Assembly: GCA_016169945.1 (NCBI GenBank)
Contig: JADLSH010000186.1
Span: forward strand, 2,108,001-2,172,000
DNA from: Trachythela sp. YZ-2020
Lineage: Eukaryota; Cnidaria; Anthozoa; Malacalcyonacea; Clavulariidae
Length of the DNA stretch: 64,000 nucleotides
Direction of reading: 5' to 3'
The notes under the pieces: generated by a model
Told to the model about the DNA's origin: nothing
The model's input: the letters and a program-made list of their open reading frames with translations, nothing else
The model's database searches: none
Part shown: positions 1 through 10,469 of the stretch, piece after piece
How the letters are laid out: each line of letters begins with the position of its first letter
Numbering within the stretch: position 1 is the stretch's first letter
Position numbers and translations under genes: made by a program

Positions 1-3000
1 AGGCGGTATGGAATTAAGAACAAAACTGGACAGTTAGCTCAAAATGGTGGCCAAATAGCTATGGAGTGGTTGAAGTCAGAAGGAGTTGATGTGGAGAGAT
101 TCAAGAAAAGAAGAAGAGAGAGTGACGTTGGAAATATAAGGAAAATATTGAAAAAAGGTGCAGGTGGTGAAATTACTGTTCCATGCCCTGAAACCAATAA
201 GAAATTGAAGGATAAATTGAAAGAAAATATTTTATCAGGCGAAATGAATGTTGGGGAATTAATATTGCCAAGAAAGGTAATTGAAAGTAAATCAATTTAA
301 TCTCAATTGTATATTTATTTTTTTATTAAGTATTATAAACTATACTGGTTCAATGTAGTAAAAATTCGAAATTATCATGATATACTGGACAAGTGCAGTT
401 TACAGTATTAAATATTGCCTCTGAAATTCCAAAGACAAATTTGTGTGGAATTATGTACATAGAGGAAACAGTTCAGAACAAATTTCAGTATTAAAATGAA
501 CAGTATCATATAAGATTTTTAAATTATTCTTTAAAACATTGAACCAGTTATTAGTTTGATTATGTCAGTGCTATTAAATAATAAACTCACTGGTGGAATA
601 ATTGACTTGGCAAATTGTAGATTAACACTGCATGTCCATTTGTAGCTAGACCTCTTTAATGAAAATCCTCTTTTATGATTGTGTACCAGCTAGAAAAATG
701 CATGTATACATACACATTAAAATCCCAATTATAATATAATTTGACTCAGACATCTTGTATATTTTTGTTTAGTATGAGAAGCTAGTGTTGAAAGAAGATG
801 GTTCTATTGAAAAATCACACTTTTTTGTGGAAGGACGCAAGTGCCCACTGGTAGAAGTAAGGAAAAGAAAGCTGAATGAGTTGGAAAAATTTATGCGAAT
901 CAATTCCGAGAAAGATGTGGATAGCATGAGCAAAGAAGAAGTTGTGAACAGGCTGGAAATGCTCAATGAAAAAAAGGACGGGGAAGATGAAACAGTGATG
1001 AGAGAAAGGTTAAAGGTCATGGAAAAAACACGGCATTTACTGGTATGGCATGACCTCTCTACAGTAGCTAACCATTCTCACATTGTGTTTATGGCAACCT
1101 GCCTGTATGACCAAGCCACATTCTACACCAACAACGAGTGCGAAGTTATAACGGGAAAAAAGGTCAACATCCAGTCATTAGTCGAAGCCCCAAGTCTGTA
1201 CATCGTAGCAAGGTCCTCGTCCTCGGATAAAGATGAGTTGTGCTATGTGGAAACCAGACTTGGATGTTTGGATGAACTCTCCGATCCTACTACATCAAAC
1301 TCTGGTATACCAGTTGTGGACAAGATGAGTTTTTTTCATGGCGACAGTCCATCTCGCCAATATGAAACTGACCAGCAAAAGGGGGGAAATTTCTACTGTG
1401 CTGTATGTGGTGCCAATGCTCACCGGGTGCATGAACAACAGCAATTGATTTTTAAAGGTCCATTTGGTAAAGCAAATTCCTTGGCAATGTCAAACAAACC
1501 TTTTCATGGACTAACAAAAACCAACTTGATACGTAAGTTAAATGCTAGGGCAATCTATGAAGGAGATAAGAAGAATGAATTAGAGGATCTTTCGAAGGAG
1601 CAGTTGCATGGAGTGCAAAGAGTACCAGCCCTATTATTTACAAGTCCTAACAAAACCTTAGAATCAATTAACTGTGCTAGTTATGAAGTTATAGGTTTTG
1701 AACCTCTCCACGACATTGGGAAGCACATTGAAAATCTATTTGGTGAGCTACCAGACCATCTACCAACCGATGAGGCTTCTAAACTGAAAGCTGTTCTTGA
1801 ATTGTGCATTGGGGGGAAAGACACAAAGCGAACTGTTGATTATCGCTGTGCTTTGATTGTGGTTTCAAATCAGCTTCGAGGCTCAGTTAATCCAATGGTT
1901 CAATTGTTGCTTGACACCCTTGTTGAAATTCAAGAACTAGCCTACAGTTCACAAGCTAAGAGAACACCGCGATCAGTCCTGAGATTCCACAACCTTACCT
2001 GGCATCATGCAATGTTGTGTAGGTCAGTTATTGGATTTTCCTTTATAGCAAATGACAACTCGAACGTTTTACGGTAACTACTTCCATAACATTACAGCAC
2101 ATGCAACAATCCAGAACAGACTGATAAGTGGCATATCAGCAAACACCGAAGAACAGGAACGAGTATTTAACAGCATCAACAACATAACCCGAATGACATC
2201 TTCTAACCACCCAGATCACATCATTGGCAACGTTTTTATCCGAGTCCAGGCTGAAAAAGAATTCAAGACCCATCAACAATGTCTGTCACACAAGAAGCTC
2301 ATGTTTCCAAGCTTGCATCTTCTCTACCAGATTTTGGAAACACTGTTATTCCTAAGCAGATGCTAGTAAGTAATTCCAGACCTTGGCAAGCTCATCTTGA
2401 AAGGGTCTGTGATTTCTTATTAGCAGGTGAAGGAATTTGGTGGAGAACATGCAAGAATGGTGACATTGAATTTTTTGATGCAAAGGAAAATCCCGAAGCA
2501 GTTCCTCAAGGACCAATCTTGCACCACTTTCGCTCCAGCAACTTCAAGAAAGAGGAAGCTTACTTGAAAAGCTGCTGGCAAACATGTTTGGAGAAAAAAG
2601 TACAAATGCCAATCAAAGTGCTTCAGATTGAAAATGCTGAGGGCAACATGGTGTGGGTAGTGAGACTGTGTGTAGTCTACGCTGTGGGTAGTGAGACTAT
2701 GGTTGGTTGTGATGATGTTGTGCAAACTGGTGACAATGGAGGTTTGTATTGTAATAGTAGCAGTGAGCAAGGAGTTGTTGAATGCAGTACAAGGATAGTT
2801 GAGGTTACTGAAGATAATGCTCATGAAAATGGATGGAAGAATTCTGAAGCTAACAAGACCAGGGATAAAGGTACTTCTACTGTACCACTGATATATTTGT
2901 ATTGACTCATTACCCGGAAATATAAAATAGGACTGATTAAGATCCCATCTCAATTTGATAATCAGGTATGAACATGTTTTGTCCCTGTTAAGCACATGCA

Positions 3001-3380
3001 TTTCCTCTTGTCTATTTTTAGGAACAGAATTGAAACAGAAAACAGAAACAAAACAAGGACAAAAGCTGGGCTATATTTTGGGTCTAACTGAGGAGGTGTT
3101 ACAGTTTGATATGGCAAGAAAAAGATTGAGGGCTTCACCAAACAATACTAATCTAATAAAAGATTATTTAGATGTCTTACCAATCATGGAAACGAAGATC
3201 TCACAGGAACAGACTATAATCAAACAACAGCTAAAACAACGAGAGCAGCAATACTTCGATAAAACTGGTAAACTACTAACATCAAAAACCTTGCTAAAAG
3301 ATCCAACTTCAAAACTACTGATGGACAAACTGAAATACTGCAAAGCCCTGGTGGGCCAGTGGAAACGAGAAAGAATATGA
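1..3380 (+). CDS. 3' part of an unrecognised multi-exon gene with a CCHH zinc knuckle
   Basis: The reading frame is open from base 1, so the gene starts left of the window. Exons are 1-276, 773-2870 and 3022-3380. Donors AAG|GTAATT and AAAG|GTACTT and acceptors TTTTTGTTTAG and CTATTTTTAG join in phase 0 and then phase 1, ending in TGA at 3378-3380. The middle exon encodes a basic, charged N-terminal stretch, then a CxxCx4HxxH knuckle at 1397-1432, then a region containing an EPLHDIGKH motif near 1700. The last exon is Gln/Lys-rich and probably coiled coil. The frame shifts near 2045 and shifts back near 2275, so about 230 bases are read in another frame: two compensating indels or two consensus errors. 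I do not recognise a named family. It resembles multi-copy uncharacterised proteins I associate with cnidarian genomes, possibly transposon-derived; that is recollection, not a search. Confidence 0.6.
277..772 (+). other. Intron of the left-edge gene
   Basis: This is a 496-bp AT-rich phase-0 intron bounded by GTAATT and TTTAG. I see no repeat or second gene in it. Confidence 0.6.
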
Positions 3381-3902
3381 ATCCATGAATCAAAGATTAT
3401 TATAAAAACGGCTCTTTTAAGAGCCACCAAATATTTTAAAGAATCATAAACGAAAGTTCGATAAAATAGTTTTCTTTTGCCTTTTTCCTTTCACTGGCTT
3501 TTGAATTTTTAACTACGTATTTTATACACTTACCATAATACACTGGCGCTGCCTTTAGTCTGTGAATGTTCCATCAATACTTTTATATACACGCGTTCAA
3601 AATGACTATTTTTCCACGCGAATGTTTCTTCTTACATTTGTGAGGTTACAGAGAGACCAATGTCCCGTAAATACACTTCCAAAACAGAGCAAAGTTGAAA
3701 TTGGCATACTTTATATTCTGTGGTACTGGTATTTCAACGTTTAAAAGACAGTTTAAAATGCATTCCGTTGCTAAGAAACAGCGCTAGAGCTGGACCACTA
3801 AAGCGCTAAAATCAATTTTGATTCCGGGACCGTGATAGCAACTTCTATTTCAATAATACAGTATATTCACATTCTTTTGTTGTTCACATCGCTAAAAGCA
3901 TA
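3381..3902. other. Intergenic spacer
   Basis: AT-rich spacer between the stop of the left-edge gene and the first ATG of the kinase gene. It contains only a short open stretch without coding character. It probably holds the 3' end of one gene and the promoter of the next, but no clear TATA box or canonical poly(A) signal could be assigned. Confidence 0.4.
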
Positions 3903-5827
3903 ATGGAGAAAGCAAGCAACGAAATAAGTCAATTGCAAAAAAAGAGGGTAATGCGAAACTGCCGCAAGACGCGCAGGAGACAAGAACGAGCGGTCGCCAA
4001 ACGCAGGGCTGTTGAAGAGGCTGTTGCGCAGAAGATAAGTGACGGCGTAAAGGAGCAGAAAGCACTGGCTGAGAAATATTATTCCAAATCGAAAAATATT
4101 TCCAAAGAGGCCAAGGAGCTAAGACGTAAAGTACCGGTACAAAGCCACATGAGAAAGGTATGATTTTGCTTCAAGCATGGATATAAAAATTCAATATTTT
4201 GTACATACACCATACAGGCATACAGTATTACTTCTTTGTGTAAGTCCCCTCGCCCCTTCCTCTCAAAAGGTCCCCTGTCCAATAAGGGTACCTTTTTGGA
4301 CAAAAAAATGTACTAGTGGGGGGTGTTCCCCCATATTTAACAATTGTAACCCTGTAGGGCAAATTTTGCCCTGTTGGTTGGGCAAAAATGCATTCAAGGC
4401 ATGTTGAGTAAGAACAAAATGCTTTTAAGACCAGTTAGGGCAATTTGAAAAATTTGTTGATCTAATAAACATAATTTCTGACCATCAAAATTCTATGAAA
4501 TCTTTCCCCAAAGTGCATGAAACGGCATTTCAGAGAGTCTACCTTTCAAAATTTTCTGTTGGAGCATGTCCCCATGCCACACCCCCTAGTGACCTTGTGC
4601 CTTCAGCCCTCACTAGCGGTACGGGGGTTCCCATAAACCATTTCTATTTTTGCAAACCACTTTACCTTATGTCCCGACCACTCCCTTTCATCAGGACAGA
4701 CGATCTTTAGACCCAAGTTATGCCCCTACCTCTATTCATAATATGGAACATGTGTAGTGAACAGATATATTTTGATAATATACTGGAAGCTCATGTTAGT
4801 TAAATCATCAATAAGTCCCTCTAACAGTATGTATAGTACATGTAGATGTAATCTAATAGATTGCATCAGTTGTGATTACTGTACAATGGTAATTGTAATA
4901 GGCATTTTATAGTCATATATACATCTAGATTCTTTACATGTAAAATAGTTTGTTAACATGTTAATAAGTATTGAGTGGAAGAAAATCACAACACCAGAAT
5001 TACTATTTGTTTTACTACATTAATTCTAATACAAATTCAATTATATTAGTATTAGTAATGCTATAAGTTTCAATGGATACTGCTGCAATTGGTAATGGCC
5101 CAATAACTAAAATGATTACTGCTTCAGTAAAGCAAATAAGCCCTAGTGAGTTGTCAGCAGTGGACGGAAATAACTCGGCTACCATTCCTGTTTGCTCCGG
5201 AACCTATGGGGAGTGTGTTATTAAAAAGATGAAGAGATTTGGCATAGTAGTTATCGAGAAGAAGCTGCCAACATCTGATTTAAAAGCACTTATGAGTGAA
5301 GCACAATGTATGAACACACTAACTCATGCATCTATCCCACATTTATTAGGGGTTCAAATTGAAGAAAAGCCTTTTCTTTAATCATGCAATATCTTGGTGA
5401 GGATATGGAATCTGTTACAGTTCATAAGCTGTTACACCAAACCATGGCAAAACATTTGTCCCTCTCTGCAAATGAGTGGATTTCAGTTTTACTTGACGTT
5501 ACAGAAGCTCTCTTACATGTTCACAACAAAGGTTTCTTGCACTGTGATGTCAAGTCAAACAATGTTCTTGTTTCAGGAAAGAAGGGTTTTCTGATAGACT
5601 CGAAAGTACAGTTATTTTTACAACCATGTTGCCACAGAGGTTTTACGAGGTTTCCCAGTGAGTACATCCAGTGATGTTTTTTCCCTTGGGGTAATCATAC
5701 ATAGTGTTGGAAAGAAATTGCCAAATGCCTGTCTGGAGTCCTTTGGAAAGCATTGCAAAGATACCAAGCCAGCAGTGAGGCCATCTGTGGCAGAGGTAGT
5801 AAGAGTCTTGAAGGAGAACTTGCAATG
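3903..5827 (+). pseudogene. Coiled-coil plus protein-kinase gene with damaged catalytic core
   Basis: Exon 1 (3903-4157) encodes about 85 residues rich in Lys, Arg, Glu and Ala (bZIP-like basic/coiled-coil composition) and ends at AAAG|GTATGA in phase 0. Exon 2 encodes a kinase fold: a glycine-loop remnant (GTYGEC) near 5200, an hinge region (MQYLGEDMES) near 5385, the catalytic loop HCDVKSNN at 5540-5563, and a C-lobe SSDVFSLG near 5670, ending with TGA at 5825-5827. The position of DFG reads LIDSK, so Phe and Gly are lost and the following segment is short. One-base frame breaks occur near 5378 and 5655. The exon-2 acceptor is unclear; CAGTAAAG before 5133 would keep phase 0. A small kinase preceded by a coiled coil is a layout I associate with expanded cnidarian families. 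It is probably a pseudogene or pseudokinase. Confidence 0.6.
4158..5072 (+). other. Intron of the kinase gene
   Basis: About 0.9 kb between the coiled-coil exon and the kinase exon. Bases 4230-4735 are richer in C and G runs than the flanks and look like an old inserted repeat, but I find no terminal repeats. The rest is AT-rich with nothing recognisable. Confidence 0.4.
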
Positions 5828-5989
5828 AGGACTGTAATTTAGCCTGTATAATGAATGCAGAAATTGAAAAGATTTTAACGAACTATTGTAAATTGCCTGG
5901 CATTATCACTGTGTAGGGTGCATTGTCACTAAGTATGTATGTTAAAATATATCACATTGAAATATTACTTTAAAATACCCTATTTTCAC

Positions 5990-6425
5990 ACTGTGAATTG
6001 CTGAAACTTATGTTGTCAAGACTTTGAGTCTTTCGTCAGCAGGTTGTCAAGATCTAGAGTCTTTCGGCCGCCAGTGGAACTGTTTTACAGTGTGGATAAT
6101 ATGATTAAATATTTAACTGATAAATTAAAGTAGACTTTATACTGTGAATAGTGGAAACTTATGTCTTCAAGACTTCGAGTCTTTCGTCAGCAGGTTGTCA
6201 AGATCTAGAGTCTTTCGGCACCAGTGGAAACTGTTTTACAGTGTGGATAGTATGATTAAATATTTAACTAATAAATTAAAGTAGACTTTATACTGTGAAT
6301 AGTGGAAACTTATGTTGTCAATACTTCGAGTTTTTCGTCAGCAGGTTGTCAAGATCTAGAGTCTTTTGGCAGCCAGTGGAAACTGTTTTACAGTGTGGAT
6401 AGTATGATTAAATATTTAACTATGT
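5990..6425. repeat. Three-copy tandem repeat, 151-bp period
   Basis: The phrase ACTGTGAATxGxxGAAAC recurs at 5990, 6141 and 6292. Each unit contains TTCGTCAGCAGGTTGTCAAG and GACTTTATACTG. The last unit is cut short near 6425. Copies differ by scattered substitutions, so the array is not recent. It lies just 3' of the kinase gene. Confidence 0.85.
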
Positions 6426-6698
6426 CAATGCTTTGAGTTATTCAAGACATTTATAGTCTGAAGTCCATCCATCTGTTGAAAATTTACTTTATCAACGGCA
6501 AATTTATATAAACATTCAATCGTTGTTTTATGTTATAAATTGCACGGTTTTAGTATATACAGTAGTGTACTTTAATTTCGTGTAAAGCTGTAAAAATGCT
6601 ATATTTATTTTACTGCGTTTGGTGGATAATCCAAGTGAGTAGATATATACACAATTTAAGACCTAACCAGGAACGGTTGCGAAAAATGCAACACTATA

Positions 6699-6770
6699 GG
6701 TCCTCTGGCAGGAATTGAACCCACGGCCCTGCGATTCCGGTGCAGCGCTCTAAACCCGCACACCCGATAA
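6699..6770 (-). repeat. tRNA-like sequence, minus copy of an inverted pair
   Basis: Read on the minus strand it has an anticodon-arm-like segment (CTGCACCGGAATCGCAG), a T-arm GTGGGTTCAATTCCTGC and an acceptor-like CAGAGG. The D-arm half is replaced by unrelated sequence, so it is not a functional tRNA. It is probably a tRNA-derived SINE piece or pseudo-tRNA and matches the plus-strand copy about 40 bp to the right. Confidence 0.55.
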
Positions 6771-6808
6771 CCTATATATACAGAACTTACGGTTACAGCT
6801 CAGCAACT

Positions 6809-6876
6809 GGCCTCTGTAGCTCAGTTGGTTAGTTATAGCGCTGCACCGGAATCGCATGGCCGTGGGTTCAATGGGC
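6809..6876 (+). repeat. tRNA-like sequence, plus copy of an inverted pair
   Basis: It begins GGCCTCTGTAGCTCAGTTGG, a good A box, and carries GTGGGTTCAAT as a B box. The anticodon-like loop reads CCGGAAT. The 3' acceptor strand is missing because sequence after the B box diverges. It is a tRNA-derived repeat or truncated tRNA pseudogene facing the copy at 6699-6770. Confidence 0.55.
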
Positions 6877-6885
6877 CAATTGCGG

Positions 6886-7930
6886 AATTGCAAAGCATCA
6901 TGGTAGTTTAGTTACACGGCAGAATTTTTCAACATGGCGATTGTATTTTTCGAACGAGGGAAGGTGCTAAACACATGGGAATTGAAAGAAAAGTTTTATC
7001 ATTTTCTCTTCGATTAAAGTTTATATGAAATCTGTACGGCTTGTTTTATATTGCTACTTTGTCTTGGGTTTCTACGAGCGAGTGTGGTTGAAATATTCAA
7101 CATCGCAACCAGAGTCACTGAAGCGGGGAAGGAGTTCGATTCGAGGTTGTCAGACACAAATTTTGGAATAGTTCACAATACAAAGGTGAGTACTGCATTA
7201 AATTATTTTCAGGATAAGGAACACGTTGTGACTCATTGTTTGCCTGAAAATTTCGGCGATCCATTTAATTCTAGCGACTTGAGAGTCAAAATTGTTTGCA
7301 CACTTGACCGTCCCGAAACAACACATGTTTGATCAAACGTTCTCCTCACAAACTAAAACATTGAGGTTGTTTGGCAGGAAAAATAAAAACAGTTGCTGTT
7401 TGAAATACCGAGCTTTCACATTTCAAAGGTTTTCGCTGTTACAAAAAAGGTTTAAAAAGTACTTTTTAGTGCTATTCACTACTGTTCAAGTGTCTTACTG
7501 GAGTTTTTTAACCACAACATATTTGCTTGTTTCGAGTATATTTTGGAAAGTTTCGAGCCGTTTGGCTTACGGTCTGTTTTGATAAATATGGCAAGTGACA
7601 TGGAAAAAGTGTCTAAAGGTAAAAAAAGTGCGTGGGAACGACCTGTTGTGTGCCACTTTGTCGAAGCAACAGTGTAAAAAATCTGGAATTATCCTTCCAT
7701 ATATTTCCTCTGGATTCGAGCTTAAATTAAAGGAAATATGGCTAAATTTATTGGGAATACAAAGACAACCTTTAAAAGCCCCAAAGTGTGTTCCTTACAC
7801 TTTCCCGGTGGAAAGAAATCCTTTGGTGCATTGCCAACTGTCCTTAAAATATCATGCAGACAAACTCTCGTCCTATTGAAATTCTAATTCTCACGTATTA
7901 GCTGATTAAATGTAAATTTACCTACGACAG
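6886..7930. other. Region with possible decayed coding remnants
   Basis: Several open stretches overlap in different frames on the plus strand. One frame near 7780 reads VCSLHFPGGKK then LPTV, which resembles the C-terminal C-x2-H and proline part of THAP-type zinc fingers. The upstream C-C pair is not convincing and the frames are broken. I regard it as an old, perhaps transposase-derived, remnant. The rest shows nothing I can name. Confidence 0.2.
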
Positions 7931-8177
7931 TAGACTTGCTCCAAGGCTGTCTCTTATAGGGGTTTTTATTGGGGAGTTATAAAGGATTGGGGAGTTATAA
8001 AAGGCGCGCGAAGTTATAAAGGGCGCACAAAAATGCGGGCGGGAGGAAATTAAGGCGGGCGGGAGGCGAGAAAATTGGGAGAGGAGAGACGGTTTAGGAT
8101 AAAACACGGATACGGACAGGCGGATGAGTGGCGGACGGACGGACGGACGGATGACTTCAATTGTAATGCAACGCTAT

Positions 8178-8345
8178 TTAAAAGTCATATCCGAAAGGGT
8201 AAGACGCGGATATGGTATAGAAAATGCTTCTCGTGCCTTTTAAAGTCATATCCGCGTTTTACCCTTTCGGGTAAAACGCGGATATGGTATAAAAAATGCT
8301 TGGGTAAAACGCGGATATGGTATAGAAAATGCTTCTCCTGCCCTT
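8178..8345. repeat. Hairpin repeat cluster inside the MULE, left
   Basis: Repeated GGTAAAACGCGGATATGG and its complement CATATCCGCGTTTTACCC around CCTTTCGGG spacers, with GTATAGAAAATGCTTCTC between. The same family recurs at 9450-9660 in opposite arrangement, so both clusters are probably subterminal parts of the element. A short GGAC tandem tract precedes it at 8135-8151. Confidence 0.75.
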
Positions 8346-8529
8346 CGACTGTTTACGTGGGTATCGGTATATCAAAGGTTTCATATTTCAGTAGGAGACA
8401 CATAGATGGATACAATTTCATCACACTCACACATACTGAAGCAACAGTCCAGACAAACGCGTTAAACTTCCTTTCTTAATTCGCCGACTGCCGCATGCGA
8501 GCATGATGTGAGATACATCATAGTTCAAC

Positions 8530-8890
8530 ATGTCATTTTTTGGTAGCTTGGGCAAAATTCGCGAGCCTACTGGTGAAACGGTAGATACCTCTGTATTGCC
8601 CCAATACTCATATCGATGCCTCATCGATAAAGATGAAATTGGCGAAGGTGGTTTCGCGGTTGTATTTACGGCGATGCTGCCAGAAAATGGCTAAAAAATT
8701 GTGGTAAAAAAGATGCTAGCTTCTGACAACGAAGCAAAATTACAGCATCCAAACATTGTGGAATTTAAAGGAGTTTGTCTTGACAAATATGCTGTACTGC
8801 TAGAATATGTATATTTTGATTTTAATCCAATTGGAAATGATATCAGGGTACATAGCCTAGCAAACTTCTTAGCAGTTTGCGAAGAATCTA
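8530..8890 (+). pseudogene. Captured protein-kinase N-lobe fragment
   Basis: From an ATG at 8530 the frame encodes about 54 residues up to a TAA at 8692, and continues in the same frame beyond it. The stretch contains a glycine-rich loop (GEGGFAVVF), a VVKKM segment for the ATP lysine, HPNIVEFKGVC for strand beta-4, and LLEYVYFDF at the hinge. The catalytic loop, DFG and C-lobe are absent. The fragment sits between the two hairpin clusters of the MULE and differs from the kinase at 5073-5827. It is a dead gene fragment carried inside a DNA element. The alternative is that the element formed around an existing pseudogene. Confidence 0.6.
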
Positions 8891-9449
8891 GTTGCGACGG
8901 AATACATTGCTCTGTATTTATTCATTCGTCTTTGGACAGCTATGGCAAACTGGGTACAATCCCAGCTCACTGCGCAACACATGGTACTACTACGGCAATT
9001 TGGCATGCGTGTTTAGCTGTTCAGTTAATTATATATCATCTTTAGAATTCCACATGCATGCGAAGTCATCTGCATGATATTTCATTTAACTTGTATTGAC
9101 TTTCCCGTATACACAGTACATTTAAGTTAATTTGCAATTAGTGGAACGGGGTTTTAAAGAATTGTTAGGAAATGTGTCTAAGTTTCGTTTCCAAATTGAT
9201 AGAGACATGTACACATCATTTTCTTAATTATAGGGATTTAGCACGTTTAAGTTAGAATTCTAGATCGTTAGCATTAAATTCAGTTAAACAGTATCGTACT
9301 ATTAGTTATAAAATTTTGCCTAAAACACTGCTCAAACGAGCATGAGAGTTGATGGAAGTTACAACCTTTGCTCGCGTTTGAGATCAAACTGCATCAACTC
9401 TCATGCATGCACTGTCATTAAGTGCTGATGCTCAAATGTGTATAAGACG
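8891..9449. other. Non-coding interior of the MULE with a short inverted repeat
   Basis: AT-rich sequence after the kinase fragment. GCATGAGAGTTGATG near 9340-9354 faces CATCAACTCTCATGC at 9392-9406, a 15-bp stem with a loop of about 37 nt. I see no coding content. Confidence 0.45.
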
Positions 9450-9660
9450 AGAAAAGCATTTTCTATACTTTAAAAGGCACGAGAAGCATTTTCTATACCA
9501 TATCCGCGTTTTACCCGAAAGGGTAAAACGCGGATATGACGCGTTTTACCCCGAAAGGGTAAAACGCGGATATTACTTTAAAAGGCAGGAGAAGCATTTT
9601 CTATACCATATTTGCGTTTTACCCGAAAGGGTAAAACGCGGATATGACTTTAAAAGGCAC
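9450..9660. repeat. Hairpin repeat cluster inside the MULE, right
   Basis: Three or more copies of GAGAAGCATTTTCTATACCATATCCGCG-type sequence with ACCCGAAAGGGT hairpins, inverted relative to the cluster at 8178-8345. Copies are close in sequence, suggesting recent spread or conversion. Confidence 0.75.
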
Positions 9661-10469
9661 GACTCACGCGCCAAATTTACCGGTTGATTTTTCCACCGGA
9701 GGCGGGCCAGTAACCTGCTGTTTATTCGGAAATAGATTAAATATAAGCTGTCATCTGTAGCTTCGGTAGTGAGAAAATAATCACAGCTCGTCACAGCTTG
9801 CCGCGAACTGAAAGTGTTTGTTTTCGTCTGAGGCTTAGAATGAGATCTATAAAGGATGCTATTGTGTATGAAGCAACAAAATGCGGCTACAAAATACCAG
9901 CAAAGGCAAGTGGCAGAAACATATCATTCTGAGCGAAATGTTTTCATGTTGCGCCAACAGTATCTGGTGTCGAATGTCAGCACCGCAAGGCACAAACTTG
10001 TCAGTCCACTTTCGCGCCGAATTTATAGTCGGATTCAAATTCCTGCAAGGGAAATAAGTCTGTCTCTGCTCTCCCAATTTTCTCGTCTAAGCCTTAATTT
10101 CCTCCCGCCCGCATTTTCGTGCGCCCTTTATAACTCCCCGATCCTTTATACCTCTTTATAACTCCCCAATAACCCCTTTAAGAGACAGACTTGGAGCAAG
10201 TCTACCACGACAGTGACGACACACGACGGGCAAATATGGGCACGGTGGTGACATTTGGATAGACGATACGGGTACAAAAGTACAACTGCTTGGCAACATC
10301 CCAGTACGAACTGTAAACGCGTATTTTAGTCGTAAATATACTCGCAATATATCGCTGTTCTGGAAGCTAGTTGGGCACGATTCGTTTGCAATGCTCGCGG
10401 TGTTACGAAGCTAAATAAATTTTGTTCAAATTCAATTATAAAAGATGGATAGTCTGCGATTTCACAATG

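Larger units (their letters stand above)
7931..10204. mobile_element. MULE-like DNA element with long terminal inverted repeats
   Basis: The ends TAGACTTGCTCCAAG and CTTGGAGCAAGTCTA are inverted copies. The similarity continues inward about 140-160 bp through GGGGAGTTATAAAG and GCGGGCGGGAGGAAATTAAG. The flanks CTACGACAG (7922-7930) and CCACGACAG (10205-10213) form a 9-bp target duplication with one mismatch. Long inverted repeats plus a 9-bp duplication point to the Mutator superfamily. No transposase is seen. The interior holds hairpin repeats and a piece of a kinase gene, like plant Pack-MULEs. A 95-bp relative with the same ends lies at 12599-12693. Confidence 0.7.

Noticed and set aside
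769..1020. 83-codon Ser/Phe-rich minus-strand frame
   Set aside because: Antisense to the Lys/Glu-rich start of exon 2. Ser/Phe/Leu richness is the complement of AAG/GAA codons.
2420..3001. 193-codon open frame on the minus strand
   Set aside because: It is antisense to well-supported coding sequence and crosses the splice junction at 2870/3022. Its composition is that of a shadow frame.
6809..6876. Functional tRNA gene
   Set aside because: The acceptor stem is not closed and the sequence after the B box diverges, so it is listed only as a tRNA-like repeat.
7051..7582. Two 93-96-codon frames
   Set aside because: No motif, starts not at a supported exon; left as possible decayed sequence only.
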